64,000 nucleotides of DNA from Hyparrhenia diplandra. Lineage: Eukaryota; Streptophyta; Magnoliopsida; Poales; Poaceae. Positions 25,891 through 36,782 of this stretch are shown here, piece by piece. Position numbers and translations under genes: made by a program. Location: NCBI GenBank assembly GCA_015847255.1, contig JADLZK010005511.1:434001-498000 (forward strand), read 5' to 3'. The notes below the pieces were generated by a model that saw nothing but the letters and a program-made list of their open reading frames with translations, was not told where the DNA came from and ran no database searches. How positions within the stretch are numbered: the first letter of the stretch is position 1; each line of letters begins with the position of its first letter.

Positions 25891-26895
25891 GGGAGAATTA
25901 GGTATATGGCCCTTAAAAAAACTCTCCTTAGGTATTTGACCTCTTTTATTTCGAATTTGGTTATATGGCCTCAAAATAAATTTTGTTTAGGTATATGGCC
26001 TTCCGTCCAATCTGTTAGGGTTGGCTGTTAGGGTCTCCACTGTTGGTTGTGTGAAAAGACGAATTTGCCCTTCTGTGAATACTTCACACCCCACGCCGAC
26101 GCCTCTCACCCCTGTCCAGCGGTTTGACAATGGAGATGGAAGACAATGACTACGAGCCTCCATTGATGGCCACGCACAAGCATCTCTTGGACAATCACCC
26201 GCACCGACCGGACGTCATCTATTGAGCAACGCCGTTGACGCCGACGAGGAGTTTACGCCCCGGTGATCGACCTTTCCCACCGCCGCAACATCCGCACAAG
26301 CAGTCATCATCGGCCGACGCAGCAAAGAAAGAAGAGAGCGTGCGGGCGCCCATCGTGTGCGCCGCCTCCGAGTGGGGCTTCTTCCGGTGACCAACCACGG
26401 CGTGCTACAAGGCGGGCGCGGGGCTTAACGTCGCGGGCGGCATGCGCAGCGCCGGGCGAAGCGAAGCTCGAGCGCGGTGGCGTGAGCACGGCAGCGGGGC
26501 GACGCCGGAGTCGTTCGGCTGCCGCGCCACACACACGTATGCACCTGGCATGCATGCATGTGTACGTCCTAGAATAGAAGCCGGCTGTTTTGTCGCCTCC
26601 ATCGATCCATCGCTTAATGAGAGCTCAGACGTGAGGGAGCGGAGACCTGCGTGATGATGTCGCCTCAAAAAAATTGTATATAAATAAAGAAACAAAGAAC
26701 TTTATTTTTTTATTTTTTCATCGTCAGGGGTAAACTGGTCTTTTTGCCCCTAACTTGACACCGTTACCTATTCAAAACCGACGGAAGGCCATATACCTAA
26801 TAGAAATTTGTTTTGAGATCATAAAACCAAATTCGAAAAAAACGAGGCCAAATACCTGAGGAGGGTTTTTTCAGGGCCATATACCTAATTCTCTC
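25891..26895. mobile_element. Pack-MULE-like element, 1005 bp
   Basis: Long terminal inverted repeats of roughly 120 bp start GGGAGAATTAGGTATATGG on the left, with a near copy inverted on the right (about 26777-26895). A 9-bp duplication AATTAGGAA flanks it (25882-25890 and 26896-26904). Both features fit the Mutator superfamily. The homologous spacer at about 14100 carries a single AATTAGGAA and no insert. The inner part (about 26080-26660) is GC-rich, unlike the AT-rich repeats, and includes a gene fragment. No transposase is present. Confidence 0.88.
26130..26420 (+). pseudogene. Captured 2-oxoglutarate dioxygenase first exon (GA2-oxidase-like)
   Basis: Inside the Pack-MULE, a plus-strand ATG at 26130 opens MEMEDNDYEPPLMATHKHLL, ended by TGA near 26224. 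Further on, a second frame has PVIDLSHRRN and a third has APIVCAASEWGFFR, followed after a one-base shift by VTNHGV. This order (PP..YK.LL, then PVIDLS, then EWGFFQVxNHG) is the N-terminal DIOX_N signature of plant 2-oxoglutarate/Fe(II) dioxygenases. The leader resembles the gibberellin 2-oxidase 8 branch. The catalytic HxD...H core is absent, so the piece is inactive. The dioxygenase family is well supported and the GA2-oxidase subtype is inference. Confidence 0.7.
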
Positions 26896-27460
26896 AATTA
26901 GGAATGGCAGTGTGTTCTAGCCGGTCCCAATAAACAGAACCAGCGTAAAAACCATACCTTGCACGTGAACTCCTGAAATAGTAGCTAGGATCCAAGCCTT
27001 CAGCCAGCGATTACATTCCCATTTCTGGTTACAATCCTTCGCAAAAAGTTTTCCCCAGATACATTAAAACAAACCCTTCTAATGTGGCTAATCTTCATTA
27101 GCTCTTCCTTGCATTCATTTGCTTCACCTTCCTGCCTAAGGATCTTTATAAGCTCATTAGTAGCATCTACCAAATATAATTCATCAAGCGTCGTAAGGTA
27201 CTCAATGCCACGAGGGAGACGCTTCAGCTCCGGGCAGTCTGCAAACGATAGCTTAACTAGGCTTCCCAATGCATCTTCTTCTATTTCGACTTGGCTGAGC
27301 TGCGGAGCACCCACTATATCTAGTTCTTTCAGTCTAGGAAATGACTGCACAGAGAAGCATAATGTCTTCCCGTTGCAAGCCTTAGAAAGCGATAGAAAGC
27401 ATAAATTACTCAGCACCATGAGGTTTGGAAATGAGTTCTCATCAAGTTTGGAGAACGTCA

Positions 27461-27575
27461 TGAGAGAGTATTAGGGTTTCAATGATACTGGATTACCATC
27501 AATAGTGACACCCATATAGGCCATTAGGGGAGCCACTAGGGGCAGGCCCATGGGCCGTACGCTTACACTCTAACA
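27461..27575 (-). repeat. 3' LTR of the Copia element
   Basis: 115 bp, the downstream LTR on the minus strand. It matches 32252-32366 except for four substitutions. It is unusually short for an LTR. Confidence 0.9.
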
Positions 27576-27599
27576 CACCCCCATAGTCGGAACTGGGAG

Positions 27600-30500
27600 C
27601 ACCGCGAACATTAAGACTGGACCTAAACTCTGTAAACACTGATGTCGGAAGCCCTTTGGTGAAGATATCAGCATACTGCGAAGAAGTAAGAACATGCAAA
27701 ACACGAACTTCTCCAAGGGCGACACGCTCACGAACAAAGTGTAGGTCAATCTCCACATGTTTAGTACGTTGGTGCTGAACTGGGTTGGTGGAGAGGTAAA
27801 CGGCACTGATATTGTCACAGTAAACAATGGTGGCTCGGCGGAGAGGGCAGCGAAGCTCACCAAGCAACTGACGCAACCAACAAGCCTCTGCAACGCCATT
27901 GGCCACGGCGCGGTACTCAGCCTCAGCACTCGAACGGGACATTGTTGCCTGACGCTTGGAAGACCATGAAACAAGATTGTCACCAAGGAACACAGCATAT
28001 CCAGAGGTGGAGCGACGAGTGTCTGGACATCCTGCCCAATCAGCGTCAGAGTACACAGTAAGGTCAAGTGGTGCACTCCGAGAGAGGTGAAGGCCGAGCT
28101 CATGACTGCCCTGCAAATACAAGAGGATCCGCTTCATAGCAACAAAGTGAGGCTCTCTGGGGTCATGCATGAAGAGGCACACTTGCTGAACTGCGAAGGC
28201 GATATCTGGACAAGCGAAGGTGAGATACTACAAGGCTCCAGCAATGCTACGATAATTAGGATCTGCCACAGGCGTACCATCAGCTGACAACTTGGAGTGA
28301 GTCTCCACGGGGGTGCTGCAAGGCTTGCAGTCACGCATGCCCGCCCTGTCCAGAATGTCCAAGAGGTACTGACGCTGGGAGAGAAACAAACCATCACCAC
28401 GGCGCTCAACAGAAATACCCAAGAAGTGATGAAGTGGACCCATGTCAGTCATAGAAAATTCCTGGCGAAGAGCTGAAATGATCCGCTGAAGAAAATTCTG
28501 CGACGAAGCTGTGAGCACAATATCATCAACATATAGGAGGAGGTAAGCCACTTCACTGCCACGGTGAAAAGTGAATAAGGAGGCATCGGATTTCGATTCA
28601 ACAAATCCAATCGAAGTAAGAAAAGATGCAAACCGAGTACGCCATGCACGCGGCGCCTCTTTGAGCCCATATAGGGACCTGTTGAGGTGGCAGACATGAT
28701 CAGGCTTGGATGGATCAACAAAACCAGCAGGCTAAACATAGTACACTGTCTCTGTCAGGTGTCCATGGAGGAATGCATTCTTGACATCAAGCTGGTGCAT
28801 GGGCCATGACTGAGAGAGGGCCAAGCTGAGAACCACACGAACGGTAGCCGACTTCACAACTGGGCTGAAAGTCTCATCATAATCAATGTCAGGACGCTGA
28901 GTAAAACCATGCAAAACCCAACGAGCCTTATAACGGTCAAGAGTGCCATCTGCAAGAAACTTATGCCGATCGAAAAACCCATTTACTAGTGACAATGTTG
29001 ACGCCGGGAGGTCGGGGAACCAAAGACCAGGTGTCGTTGGCCTTGAGTGCATTGAACTCGGACTGCATGGCAGGTCGCCAGTGGGAGTCAACAAGCGCGG
29101 ACCGAACGGACGTCGGCAACGGGGAGAGGACATCAGCACTGAGGTTGAGGCGATCGACCGGATGGATGAAGCCGGACTTCCCCCGAGTACGCATGGCGTG
29201 AGCATTCGCCACCGGCGTGATGGAGAGCGGGGCAGTGGAGACGGTGCGCCGGGTACCGCTGGCATCGACCTGTGGAGCAGGGGCAGCGGTACTAGGCGAG
29301 CCAACGGTGCTACTGGCAGCGACCTGGGACGACGAGTCCACAGGGGCAGCAGCGCCGGTAGCAGGGCCGCCCGTAGGTGATGAGGGCGGAGGTGGAGCAG
29401 CTGCGTCAGCGACGGAAGAACCTGCAGGAGCAGCAGCACTAGGCCCAATGGGCAAAGTGGTGGTGTCATCATCGCTCAAAAAATCTAGAGTGCCAGGATC
29501 AACCGGAGATGTGGACATATCGGCGAAGGGAAAAGGCGACTCATCGAACACGACATGTCGAGACACAATGATCCTATTAGAATGAAGATCGAGGCACCTA
29601 TATCCCTTGTGATCCGCGGAATACCCAAGGAAGACACATAGGGTGGAGCGGGGTGACAACTTGTGAGCGGCGGTGGATGACAAGTTGGGATAACAAGCAC
29701 ATCCGAACATGCGAAGATGGTCATATGAGGGAGCAGTGCCATAGAGCGTGAGGTATGGGGTGCGGCCAGCTAGAGTTTTAGTGGGGTGACGGTTTAGAAG
29801 ATATGTGGCAGTATGGAGAGTGTCAGCCCAGTAGGCGGGTGGTAGACTGGCCTGAAAAAGAAGAGAACGAACAATGTTGTTAATTGTCCGAAGAATGCAC
29901 TCGGCACGGCCGTTTTGCTGGGAGGTGTAAGGGCACGACATGCGAAGTATGGCACCATGAGTGAGGAGGAACGTGCGGGCCGAAGAGTGGTCAAACTCGC
30001 GGCCATTGTCGCACTGGACGGCCTTAACAGAGGCACCAAACTGTGTGCGTGCATAAGCGAAAAAATTGGACAGCGTCTCAAACGTCTCAGACTTTAGACG
30101 AAGAGGAAATGTCCAGGTATAGTGAGTGCAATCATCCAAAATAACAAGATAATATTTGTATCCCAATGCACTAATAATTGGAGATGTCCAAAGATCACAA
30201 TGAATAAGATCAAAAGGTTTTGACGCACGACTGGTGGACAAGCTGAAAGGAAGGCGTGCATGACGACCTAATTGACAGGCATGACATAAAGGTTCAGTGG
30301 TGCACTTATTACATGAAATAACTTTGGAGCTAATAAGCTTGGACAAAGCTTCAGACCCTAGGTGACTGAGACGGCGATGCCATAAGGTAGACGTGGTGGC
30401 AGTAGCTGCGAGAGCGGTGGTGCTGGTGGCGGGTGCAACAAAGAACGGGTAGAGATCGCCCGAACTATTGCACCTGGCAATCACGCTCCTGGTTTGAAGA

Positions 30501-30700
30501 TCCTTCACAGAAAGACCGAACGGATCAAACTCGATGGAACAGTTATTATCAGTGGTAAAGTGGCGAACGGAAATCAAATTCTTAATAATGCCAGGAGCAA
30601 CAAGAACATTAGAAAGAACAAGTGACCGACGCGGCGTGATAAAAGAGGAGGACCCGACGGATGTAACGGGAAGGGACGCCCCGTTACCGACAATAATGGA
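27600..30700 (-). pseudogene. Copia pol (protease, integrase, RT, RNase H), interrupted
   Basis: In order: the end of the protease region (SHMTNTTGILTSS near 30720), a GAG-pre-integrase H-C motif (HRRLSHLG, CHACQLG), an integrase core with HCDLWTSP, DNGREF and NGRAE, then reverse transcriptase with LDVKNAFLHG and the catalytic YVDD (near 28530), then RNase H with YSDADWAGC and AEAEYRAV. Integrase before RT is the Copia order. Two in-frame TAG codons, in VYYV*PAGF (about 28735) and AGAL*YL (about 28228), stand where CAG is expected. One frame change lies upstream near 30690. The element probably cannot move by itself. Confidence 0.85.
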
Positions 30701-31332
30701 TAGGAGGGTGGTGAGGAGGAGGAAGTGAGTATACCAGTGGTGTTTGTCATGTGCGAGCCAGCTCCTCGAGTCGAGGTACCACTCGCGCAGAGGAGGAAGG
30801 CACGTTGAGCGACATGGTGCTGAAGTTGTCGATCAACGAGCCTCGATTCCGTGACCCACCAGCCATGGGAGTCCAGGAGGGCTGCTGCTGGGCCGCGTAC
30901 GTCGTTGGCGAAGAGGGCACACCCCCATAGCCGAAGCCCGAAGGAGCACCGAGCGCCCCGTGCGGCTGCAGGTAGGGCATCTGCTGCGGCACATAGTAGG
31001 GCTGCTGCTGTGCATGGAACGCCGCGGGAGCTTGCTGCTGGAACGGTGTCGATGGAGGACGTGGCATGACGCCACCAGGGCCGTAGGGGTGCGGCCACAA
31101 CGGCAGCATGCCAGCCCATGGATTTGGGATGGGAGCTAGCGGCGGTGGAGGTCGCCGAGGGCGCCCCTGTCCAAAGACCGACCGCCGTGACCACGGGTGC
31201 GCCGTTGTTCTTGTTACGGCTGCGGCGACGGTTGTTGCGCTGCGCCGCCGCCGTTGCCACCGCAGTAGCCCGCCCGCCCGCCCGTTGCCAGCCGCCCGCC
31301 GGCTGCCGGGAGCGCCACCCCAAAGTTGCCCG

Positions 31333-32122
31333 CTAGCGGTAGAACGCCGGGTAGCGCCACGGAGCCGGAGCCACCCGAGGCGAACAAGGCAGGTGGCGGA
31401 TCATCGCCGGCGGCGCGTCCTTGAGATCAATTTCTTCAAGGAGAAGGAGGGTGCGCGCCTCGTCGAACGTGGGGAAGGGGCGATGAAGCTTCAGATGGGA
31501 CATCATGTGACGGAAGGTCCCGTTGAGGCCGCGGATCAGCATCAACACGAGAGTCCGATCGCCAACGGGGTCGCCGAACTCGGCAAGGGCGCCGCCATCG
31601 CTCTCGCGCGCCGGCGAGAGTCGGTGATGTTGAGGGCGCCCTGCTTGAATTGACGGAACTCGGCAGAGAGCAGAAGAGCACGTGACTCGCGCTGCCCTAG
31701 GAATTCGTTGTCGAGGTAGAGCCAGGCGGCGCGGGCGGTGGGATCCCGGAGCATGACCTCGCCGGCTGCAGATCGGAGCCGATGGTGCTGTAGATCCACG
31801 ACAACACCGTGCAATCCATTTGCACCCATGCCGATTGCGTCGGATGCGCGTCGTCCGAGTAGACGTGGTCGGTGAGGGCGTATCTTCCGAGCCGGATGAG
31901 GAACGTCTTCTTCCATCGATCGTAGTTGTTGGCAACCCGATCGAGAGTGATGGGGATCAGGACCTTGGCGTTGACAACCGCCGGGCTTGGGCGTGGATGG
32001 TGGCATGCTTGCTTCCGGGGCGTCGAGGGCGGCCTCGCGATCCGCCGGCCTTGGCCGCCGCCCGCATTGGCGGCGCTCCTCCTCGACAGCGGCGCGCGCT
32101 GGGCATCATCGTCGGGCGCCAT
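31333..32122 (-). pseudogene. Copia gag, frameshifted
   Basis: The Copia-type gag polyprotein begins at 32122 (MAPDDDAQRAPL). Conserved pieces, in order but in three frames, are NNYDRWKKTFLIRLGRYAL, then ARAAWLYLDNEFLGQRES, then LIRGLNGTFRHMMSHLKLH. At least two frameshifts separate them (near 31750-31780 and 31600). A Gln/Pro-rich spacer follows at 30747-31109 before pol. No clear CCHC zinc knuckle was found. Confidence 0.75.
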
Positions 32123-32251
32123 GGGTAGGCGCGGGAGGGGAGCCGGCGAGAGACTCTCGGCGACGGTGCCGGGGCGACCGGGCGAGGAGGCGGCACTTGG
32201 CGGCGGCGCTCCGTGATTAGCGGAAGTGGAGGGATCGTAGGCGTGATACCA

Positions 32252-32366
32252 TGAGAGAGTATTAGGGTTTCAATGATACTGGATTACCATCAATAGTGAC
32301 ATACATATAGGCCATTATGGGAGCCACTAGGGGTAGGCCCATGGGCCGTACGCTTACACTCTAACA
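32252..32366 (-). repeat. 5' LTR of the Copia element
   Basis: 115 bp, the upstream LTR on the minus strand. It is followed by a TGGTATCA primer-site start. Confidence 0.9.
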
Positions 32367-33450
32367 CGTCAGCCATAGATGAGTGAGATAATTAAGGTGT
32401 AACCAGGAAGAGAGAATCTGAGGCATCCGTTTCTTTTCCAGCTGCCCTGCCAGTCCGAGTTTAGAAAGTGTTTCTGGTAAACTAAGTTGTTCCAATGGCA
32501 ACGCCTCATTTTCGTTTGACATACTAATTGACAAACTGGTAAGACTGCTCATTTTCTGGAGAGCACTGCGCAGGACTGACGAGTGCTCACTTGTCATGTC
32601 ATCAACGGCAAACGTTCGTAAATCCGTCAAAGCTGCAACATCATAGAGAGTCTCCGAGGTAGCTTTAACCTTTTGTAGCTTTACTCCACGCTGATGCGCG
32701 AAAGATCCTTCATTGACATATACAGTTGCATATAGGTACCTCAGCTTCTTCAGGTTTCCAATATCCTTAGGTAAAGATAGTAGACAAGTGTTAAATGCAT
32801 CTAGTACTTCTAAGTTTTGCAACTTTCCAACGGCGTCTGGTAGAGTCTCAATTCCAGTATCACGGAGACCCAAGAAACGCAGATTAAACAAGCTGAAGAC
32901 CTCATTTGGGAGCATCCTGATTTTAGTACCTTGCAGATCCAATGTAGACAACAATGTTGAGGATGCAAGGATAGGCCTCAGCAAATCAATATCACCAGAA
33001 CTCTTGAAAACATAGATTGAACGGAGATGTGTCACACCTGTAGATGGATTCAGTGGTAAAATAATATTGGTGCTATTTATTGACAGCCTACGTGTTTCAT
33101 GTACCAAAAATGTCCCACGACCCTCATAAACTTCACCAAAGCATTCTTTTGCTGCTTTGTCAAGAGCAAGATGGCGGATAACATCGTGCATTCTGCAACA
33201 TTGCACTCGTCCAGATTCATTTTTCCTCACAACTTGCAGTAGGCTTCGATTTACAAGATCATTCAAGTATCCCTCTGCCACTTGTTCTAGCGTTTTGTTC
33301 TCCTTTTCCATGATGAATCCGGAAGTAATCCAGTGCCTAATTAATCTTCACCTCGTCAATTCATGGTCCTCTGGAAACATTGCACAATGTAAGAAGCAAT
33401 TCTTTAGTTCATATGGAAGGTCCTCCAAGCTGAGCTTTAGAATACTATTG

Positions 33451-33524
33451 AATCCTTGTATCACATTATTAGTGGGCCGCAATTCTAAATCCTTGTATCA
33501 CATTATTAGTGGGCCGCAATTCTA
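33451..33524. repeat. 37-bp tandem duplication in NLR5
   Basis: Two adjacent identical 37-bp units (33451-33487 and 33488-33524) begin AATCCTTGTATCACATTATT. The paralogues have one copy. As 37 is not a multiple of three, it shifts the frame of NLR5. Confidence 0.95.
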
Positions 33525-34221
33525 AATCCTTGTACACACTATCCCAGTCAGAGTGTGTTGGTTGTTTGAAAGACAACAGACGGCCTATGCATGCAATGGC
33601 AATAGGCAAGCCTTCACACCTTTGTAAGAACTTTACAGCCAAATCTTGTAACTCTGACGGGCACCTTTTGTGACCACTATTCTGGAAAGCTGCTTTGCAG
33701 AATAACTCCCAAGAGTGCTTATCTCCTAGAGGTTCCAGCTCAATGCTACAATTACTAGTTGCCAATGATGCAACTTCAAACTTTCTCGATGTGAGAACAA
33801 ACCGGCTGGTGCAATTAGTTGGGAAGACTTCCATGATAATGTTAATCCATAGATCCTTATCCCAAACATCATCAAGAACCAAGATATACCTTTTGCCTTC
33901 AAGATGTTTCCGGATGATCTCAACTAAGCTTCTTGTTTCCATGTTAGTAGCATTAGTTATGATGCCAAAGTCACTTGCAATCCTCTTTAGAAGGTCTTCA
34001 ACATGGTAACTCTGCGACACAGTTACCCAGGCTACAACATCAAAATCTAGTTTCACAATCTTGTAGACATGGTCAACCAAAGTAGTTTTACCAACACCAC
34101 CCATTCCCCAAATTGTGGCTACTTTGTTGTTCTTTTCCTTCAGATCACCTACTAGCAACTGTTTCAGCTTAATTGCATTAAGTTCAATACCCACTACATC
34201 ATCTTCCCTTGCAAAACAGAA

Positions 34222-34353
34222 TTTTTTTTTTTTTTGAAAACACGGGGGAGTCTCCCCGGATACTCTTAAGAAAGGTGCAGCGCACCGGGTTCGAGCCCGG
34301 GCGGGTGGCTTCCTCACCTGGGGAGCCTACCACTGAGCCAGCGCTTAGTCCGC
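34222..34353 (-). mobile_element. tRNA-derived SINE, 132 bp
   Basis: Read on the minus strand, the element begins near 34353, has a tRNA-type A box (TGGCTCAGTGGTAGG) and B box (GGGCTCGAACCC) for RNA polymerase III, and ends in about 14 A bases. A 10-bp duplication CAAAACAGAA flanks it (34212-34221 and 34354-34363). NLR2 and NLR4 have a single CAAAACAGAAATTTTGAT there. The family name is not assigned. Confidence 0.9.
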
Positions 34354-34852
34354 CAAAACAGAAATTTTGATTGGTGGATCTGCCATGATGGTCACTACTC
34401 CCAGGCTGTTCCTGCATTCCTGGAATGACATAACGGGCCCTCCTTTCAGCAGCTTCTTCAAGTTCAGCATTGATATCACGGAGCTTGTGAGCTAGACGGT
34501 GCCAAACCTTGAGATGCTTGATCCTCTTCTTCATCTTGGCTGCAAATCCTCCATGCTTGTCGTCCTCAAGCTTGTACATGAACTCATCAATAACATCCTC
34601 TATCTGAAATGATAGTTCCCTGATATTCTTGATGAAGATGCCAGTGGTCTCATCGGTATCCCTGAACTTCTCTGCCTGACGCAGGTAGGCCTTCATGCTT
34701 TCCAACTCCCTCTCGGCTTTGCGGATCTGGCCAAAAAGACCCTTGAGGGCTGAAGCTTCCTTGCAAACCAGAGATGCACCATAGGCTGCTGCTTCTTTTG
34801 CCAAAGCTGAACCTAGCTTGCCAATCAGCACTCCAACAACAGCTTCCGCCAT

Positions 34853-35557
34853 GGTGGTTGTGTGCCCTTGCTATGCTAGAGGACTCCGAGTTACCAGGAA
34901 ATACAAGTGTAGTTACGTAGCTGCAGCCAATGGCCAGAGTTCAGGAATCAACCCATCTTCAAACTAAGCTAAACAGTGTGAACGGCCAAACCAACAATAA
35001 TGTTGCAGACTTCGAAGGATTACCTGAATAGGCGAACAAAACCAGCAGCGCTGCAGATCGGTCAGCTTCCTTCGACAAGGGCTGAAGGAGTTACATCTGG
35101 TGACATATAATGGTGTAAAAGAAAGTTAGAGTGTGCTTGCTCGATTTAAAACCGCAATGTGGGTGTTCGTGGGCATGATACAAGGGGGCCTGGAGCCTGG
35201 AGGGTGAGGTAAAATACGGAGGAAAGCGCACATCACCTACCGTCAAGCACTCAAGCACATGGAGATGGAGGTCTATGAAGAAGAGCAAGGAGGACGCCAA
35301 GACAACGTTGTTGCCCGTGCGGTAGCCGGCGAGCTCTTGGAGTCTGGCGAGGCGATATCGTGCTCCGGTCCAACCAGTGGGCATGGAGGATGGAGATGCC
35401 AAGGCCGGAGACGGTGGAGAGTGACTAGTGGAGCGTCACAACTCTGGCGAGCTGCTGTGTGGGGGACGAGTGTGCACCACAGTTGGCCCTCCATTTTGCC
35501 AGAGCAAGAGTCATTTTCACCGGCCCTACTGCAGTACTGTACTCACATTAATGCATC
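34853..35557. other. NLR5 upstream region and array border
   Basis: Only the first part (to about 35120) resembles the other NLR leaders, with one GATTACCTGAATAGG block near 35020. The rest has open frames on both strands (35091-35402, 35259-35645) without recognisable domains. This is the upstream border of the NLR array. Confidence 0.45.
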
Positions 35558-35598
35558 CTCCCTCCGTTTGAGAGTAATTATCGTTCTCACTTTGTTTA

Positions 35599-35830
35599 GG
35601 GTGTCCGCAATGGTAATAGCTAGTGCTAGCTATGTAGTGGGCTGACGTGGAGGTGAAAGACAACAACGAAGACTATTTTTTGTTATTGGACCCATATGCT
35701 CCTCTCATATGTTCTTGGGCTACGTAAAATAGTCTAGCTATTTGCATGTAGCTAGTGACTACTCTCTGTCCTACTTTTTCCTTGTCACATCACATCTAGA
35801 TAGCCAAATAGCTAACCATTGCGGACAGCC
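35599..35830. mobile_element. Nested MITE, 232 bp
   Basis: The terminal inverted repeats GGGTGTCCGCAATGGTAA and, inverted, GGCTGTCCGCAATGGTTA are flanked by TA on both sides. It sits inside the Stowaway-like element, so it inserted later. Superfamily is unassigned because TTA/TAA flanks would also fit. Confidence 0.75.
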
Positions 35831-35839
35831 TAAGAGTCC

Positions 35840-35978
35840 AATGATTTTAGCTTTGACCAAATATATATACAAGAAAAATACTAAAATTTATAGTACCTAA
35901 TTAGTACCAATGGTTTTAGCTTTGACCAAATATATATACAAGAAAAACACTAAAATTTATAGTACCTAATTAGTACCA
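35840..35978. repeat. Two-copy tandem repeat, about 70 bp
   Basis: Two near-identical AT-rich units share TTTTAGCTTTGACCAAATAT and TATAGTACCTAATTAGTACC. They lie within the Stowaway-like element. Confidence 0.85.
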
Positions 35979-36209
35979 TTAGATAGATCCTTAAATCTAT
36001 TTGGATAATATTTATTTAGAGATACAAATTGCTCATTAATTTCTACAAACTTAATCAAATTTAATAAAGTCTGATCAACACAAATATAAAAATGTCACTT
36101 ATTTTAGGACGCAGGGAGTAGTGCGCAATAGGCCAACCCTAGTTTGGTAGCCAAAATGGGAGCGCCCGGCAGGGCAACCAAATCGGGCTCAACTATGAAT
36201 CAATATATG

Positions 36210-36231
36210 CTCTCTCTCTCTCTCTCTCTCT
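36210..36231. repeat. CT dinucleotide microsatellite
   Basis: An uninterrupted (CT)n run of about eleven units. Confidence 0.95.
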
Positions 36232-36782
36232 AATTACTAGATGCATTTCATTTCAACAAGACGATGTTTGCCGATTACTCTATGCATAAGGAGCCATTTA
36301 TATGTGTCGACATAGGTTTGAAACATACACTGGTAGGGGGTTAGATCTCCTAAAAGATACGCAATGGGGAGGTCTTGGCGAGGCCGAGCAAACGCTTGTT
36401 CTTTGCCCAATAATCTCACGAACACCTCCTAGAAAGACCTGTTAGGTTAGGGCTCATCAAAGTTGTCGAGGATCGGCAAGGGTTACTTAGAATGCCAACG
36501 AATCTTATCGAGAGGAATGCTAGAGAACAAGGTGATTGAAAGAGGTCAAAAGGAGTATTAGATTGATAAAAGATTGATTGTGTAGTTGGATACCCTATTC
36601 GACTATGGGCTCCAATATAGGCCGATATGGTGATTTTATTCAAGTTTATCATGAGATCGGAGAATTTCGGGTTAGAACTATTAAAACTGCGCCCAGAAAG
36701 AGTACACAAGTCGAAACTTTTGACGTCAGAGGAATCAAATAGGAAAATAGAGTTTTGCATGCGCGTCGAAACTTCCGACGGA

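Larger units (their letters stand above)
27461..32366 (-). mobile_element. Near-complete Copia LTR retrotransposon, 4906 bp
   Basis: The element is inserted in the LRR of NLR5 with target duplication CGTCA (27456-27460 and 32367-32371). It has two 115-bp LTRs running TGTTAGAG to TCTCTCA on the minus strand. Next to the 5' LTR (32251 downward) is TGGTATCA, matching the start of an initiator-methionine tRNA primer site. A GGGGGTG purine tract precedes the 3' LTR. Gag and pol are on the minus strand, both interrupted. The two LTRs differ at four positions in 115, so the insertion is fairly recent. Confidence 0.93.
27000..34852 (-). pseudogene. NLR5: RPM1-like CC-NB-LRR split by Copia and SINE insertions
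   Basis: The start at 34852 gives MAEAVVGVLIGKLGSALAK and the stop at 27000 follows GNVIAG. The CC domain is intact up to a SINE at 34222-34353, placed just before the FAREDDVVGIE linker. The P-loop GMGGVGKTT is near 34100, LVLDDVW near 33875 and GLPIA near 33610. A 37-bp tandem duplication (33451-33524) then shifts the frame. An in-frame TGA at 33348-33350 replaces the arginine of the RRRLIRHW motif. MHDV (about 33190) and LRRs follow to 32367, where a 4.9-kb Copia element splits the LRR. The last 150 codons continue at 27000-27460. Removing the two insertions would leave one near-complete gene with two lesions. Confidence 0.92.
35558..36118. mobile_element. Stowaway-like MITE hosting a second MITE
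   Basis: The ends are CTCCCTCCGTTTGAG and, read inwards from the right, CTCCCTGCGTCC, typical of Stowaway (Tc1/Mariner) elements. TA follows the right end. The left TA is not clear. The element is enlarged by a nested MITE at 35599-35830 and by a 70-bp tandem duplication. Confidence 0.75.

Noticed and set aside
29217..29585. Plus-strand frames opposite the Copia pol gene
   Set aside because: They are shadows of the minus-strand integrase-RT linker, which is Ala/Pro-rich.
34270..34345. Possible tRNA gene (A and B boxes present)
   Set aside because: No full cloverleaf can be drawn. The A tail and target duplication show a tRNA-derived SINE.
35259..35645. Plus-strand open frame of 128 codons
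   Set aside because: Its end runs into a Stowaway-like MITE and no domain is visible.
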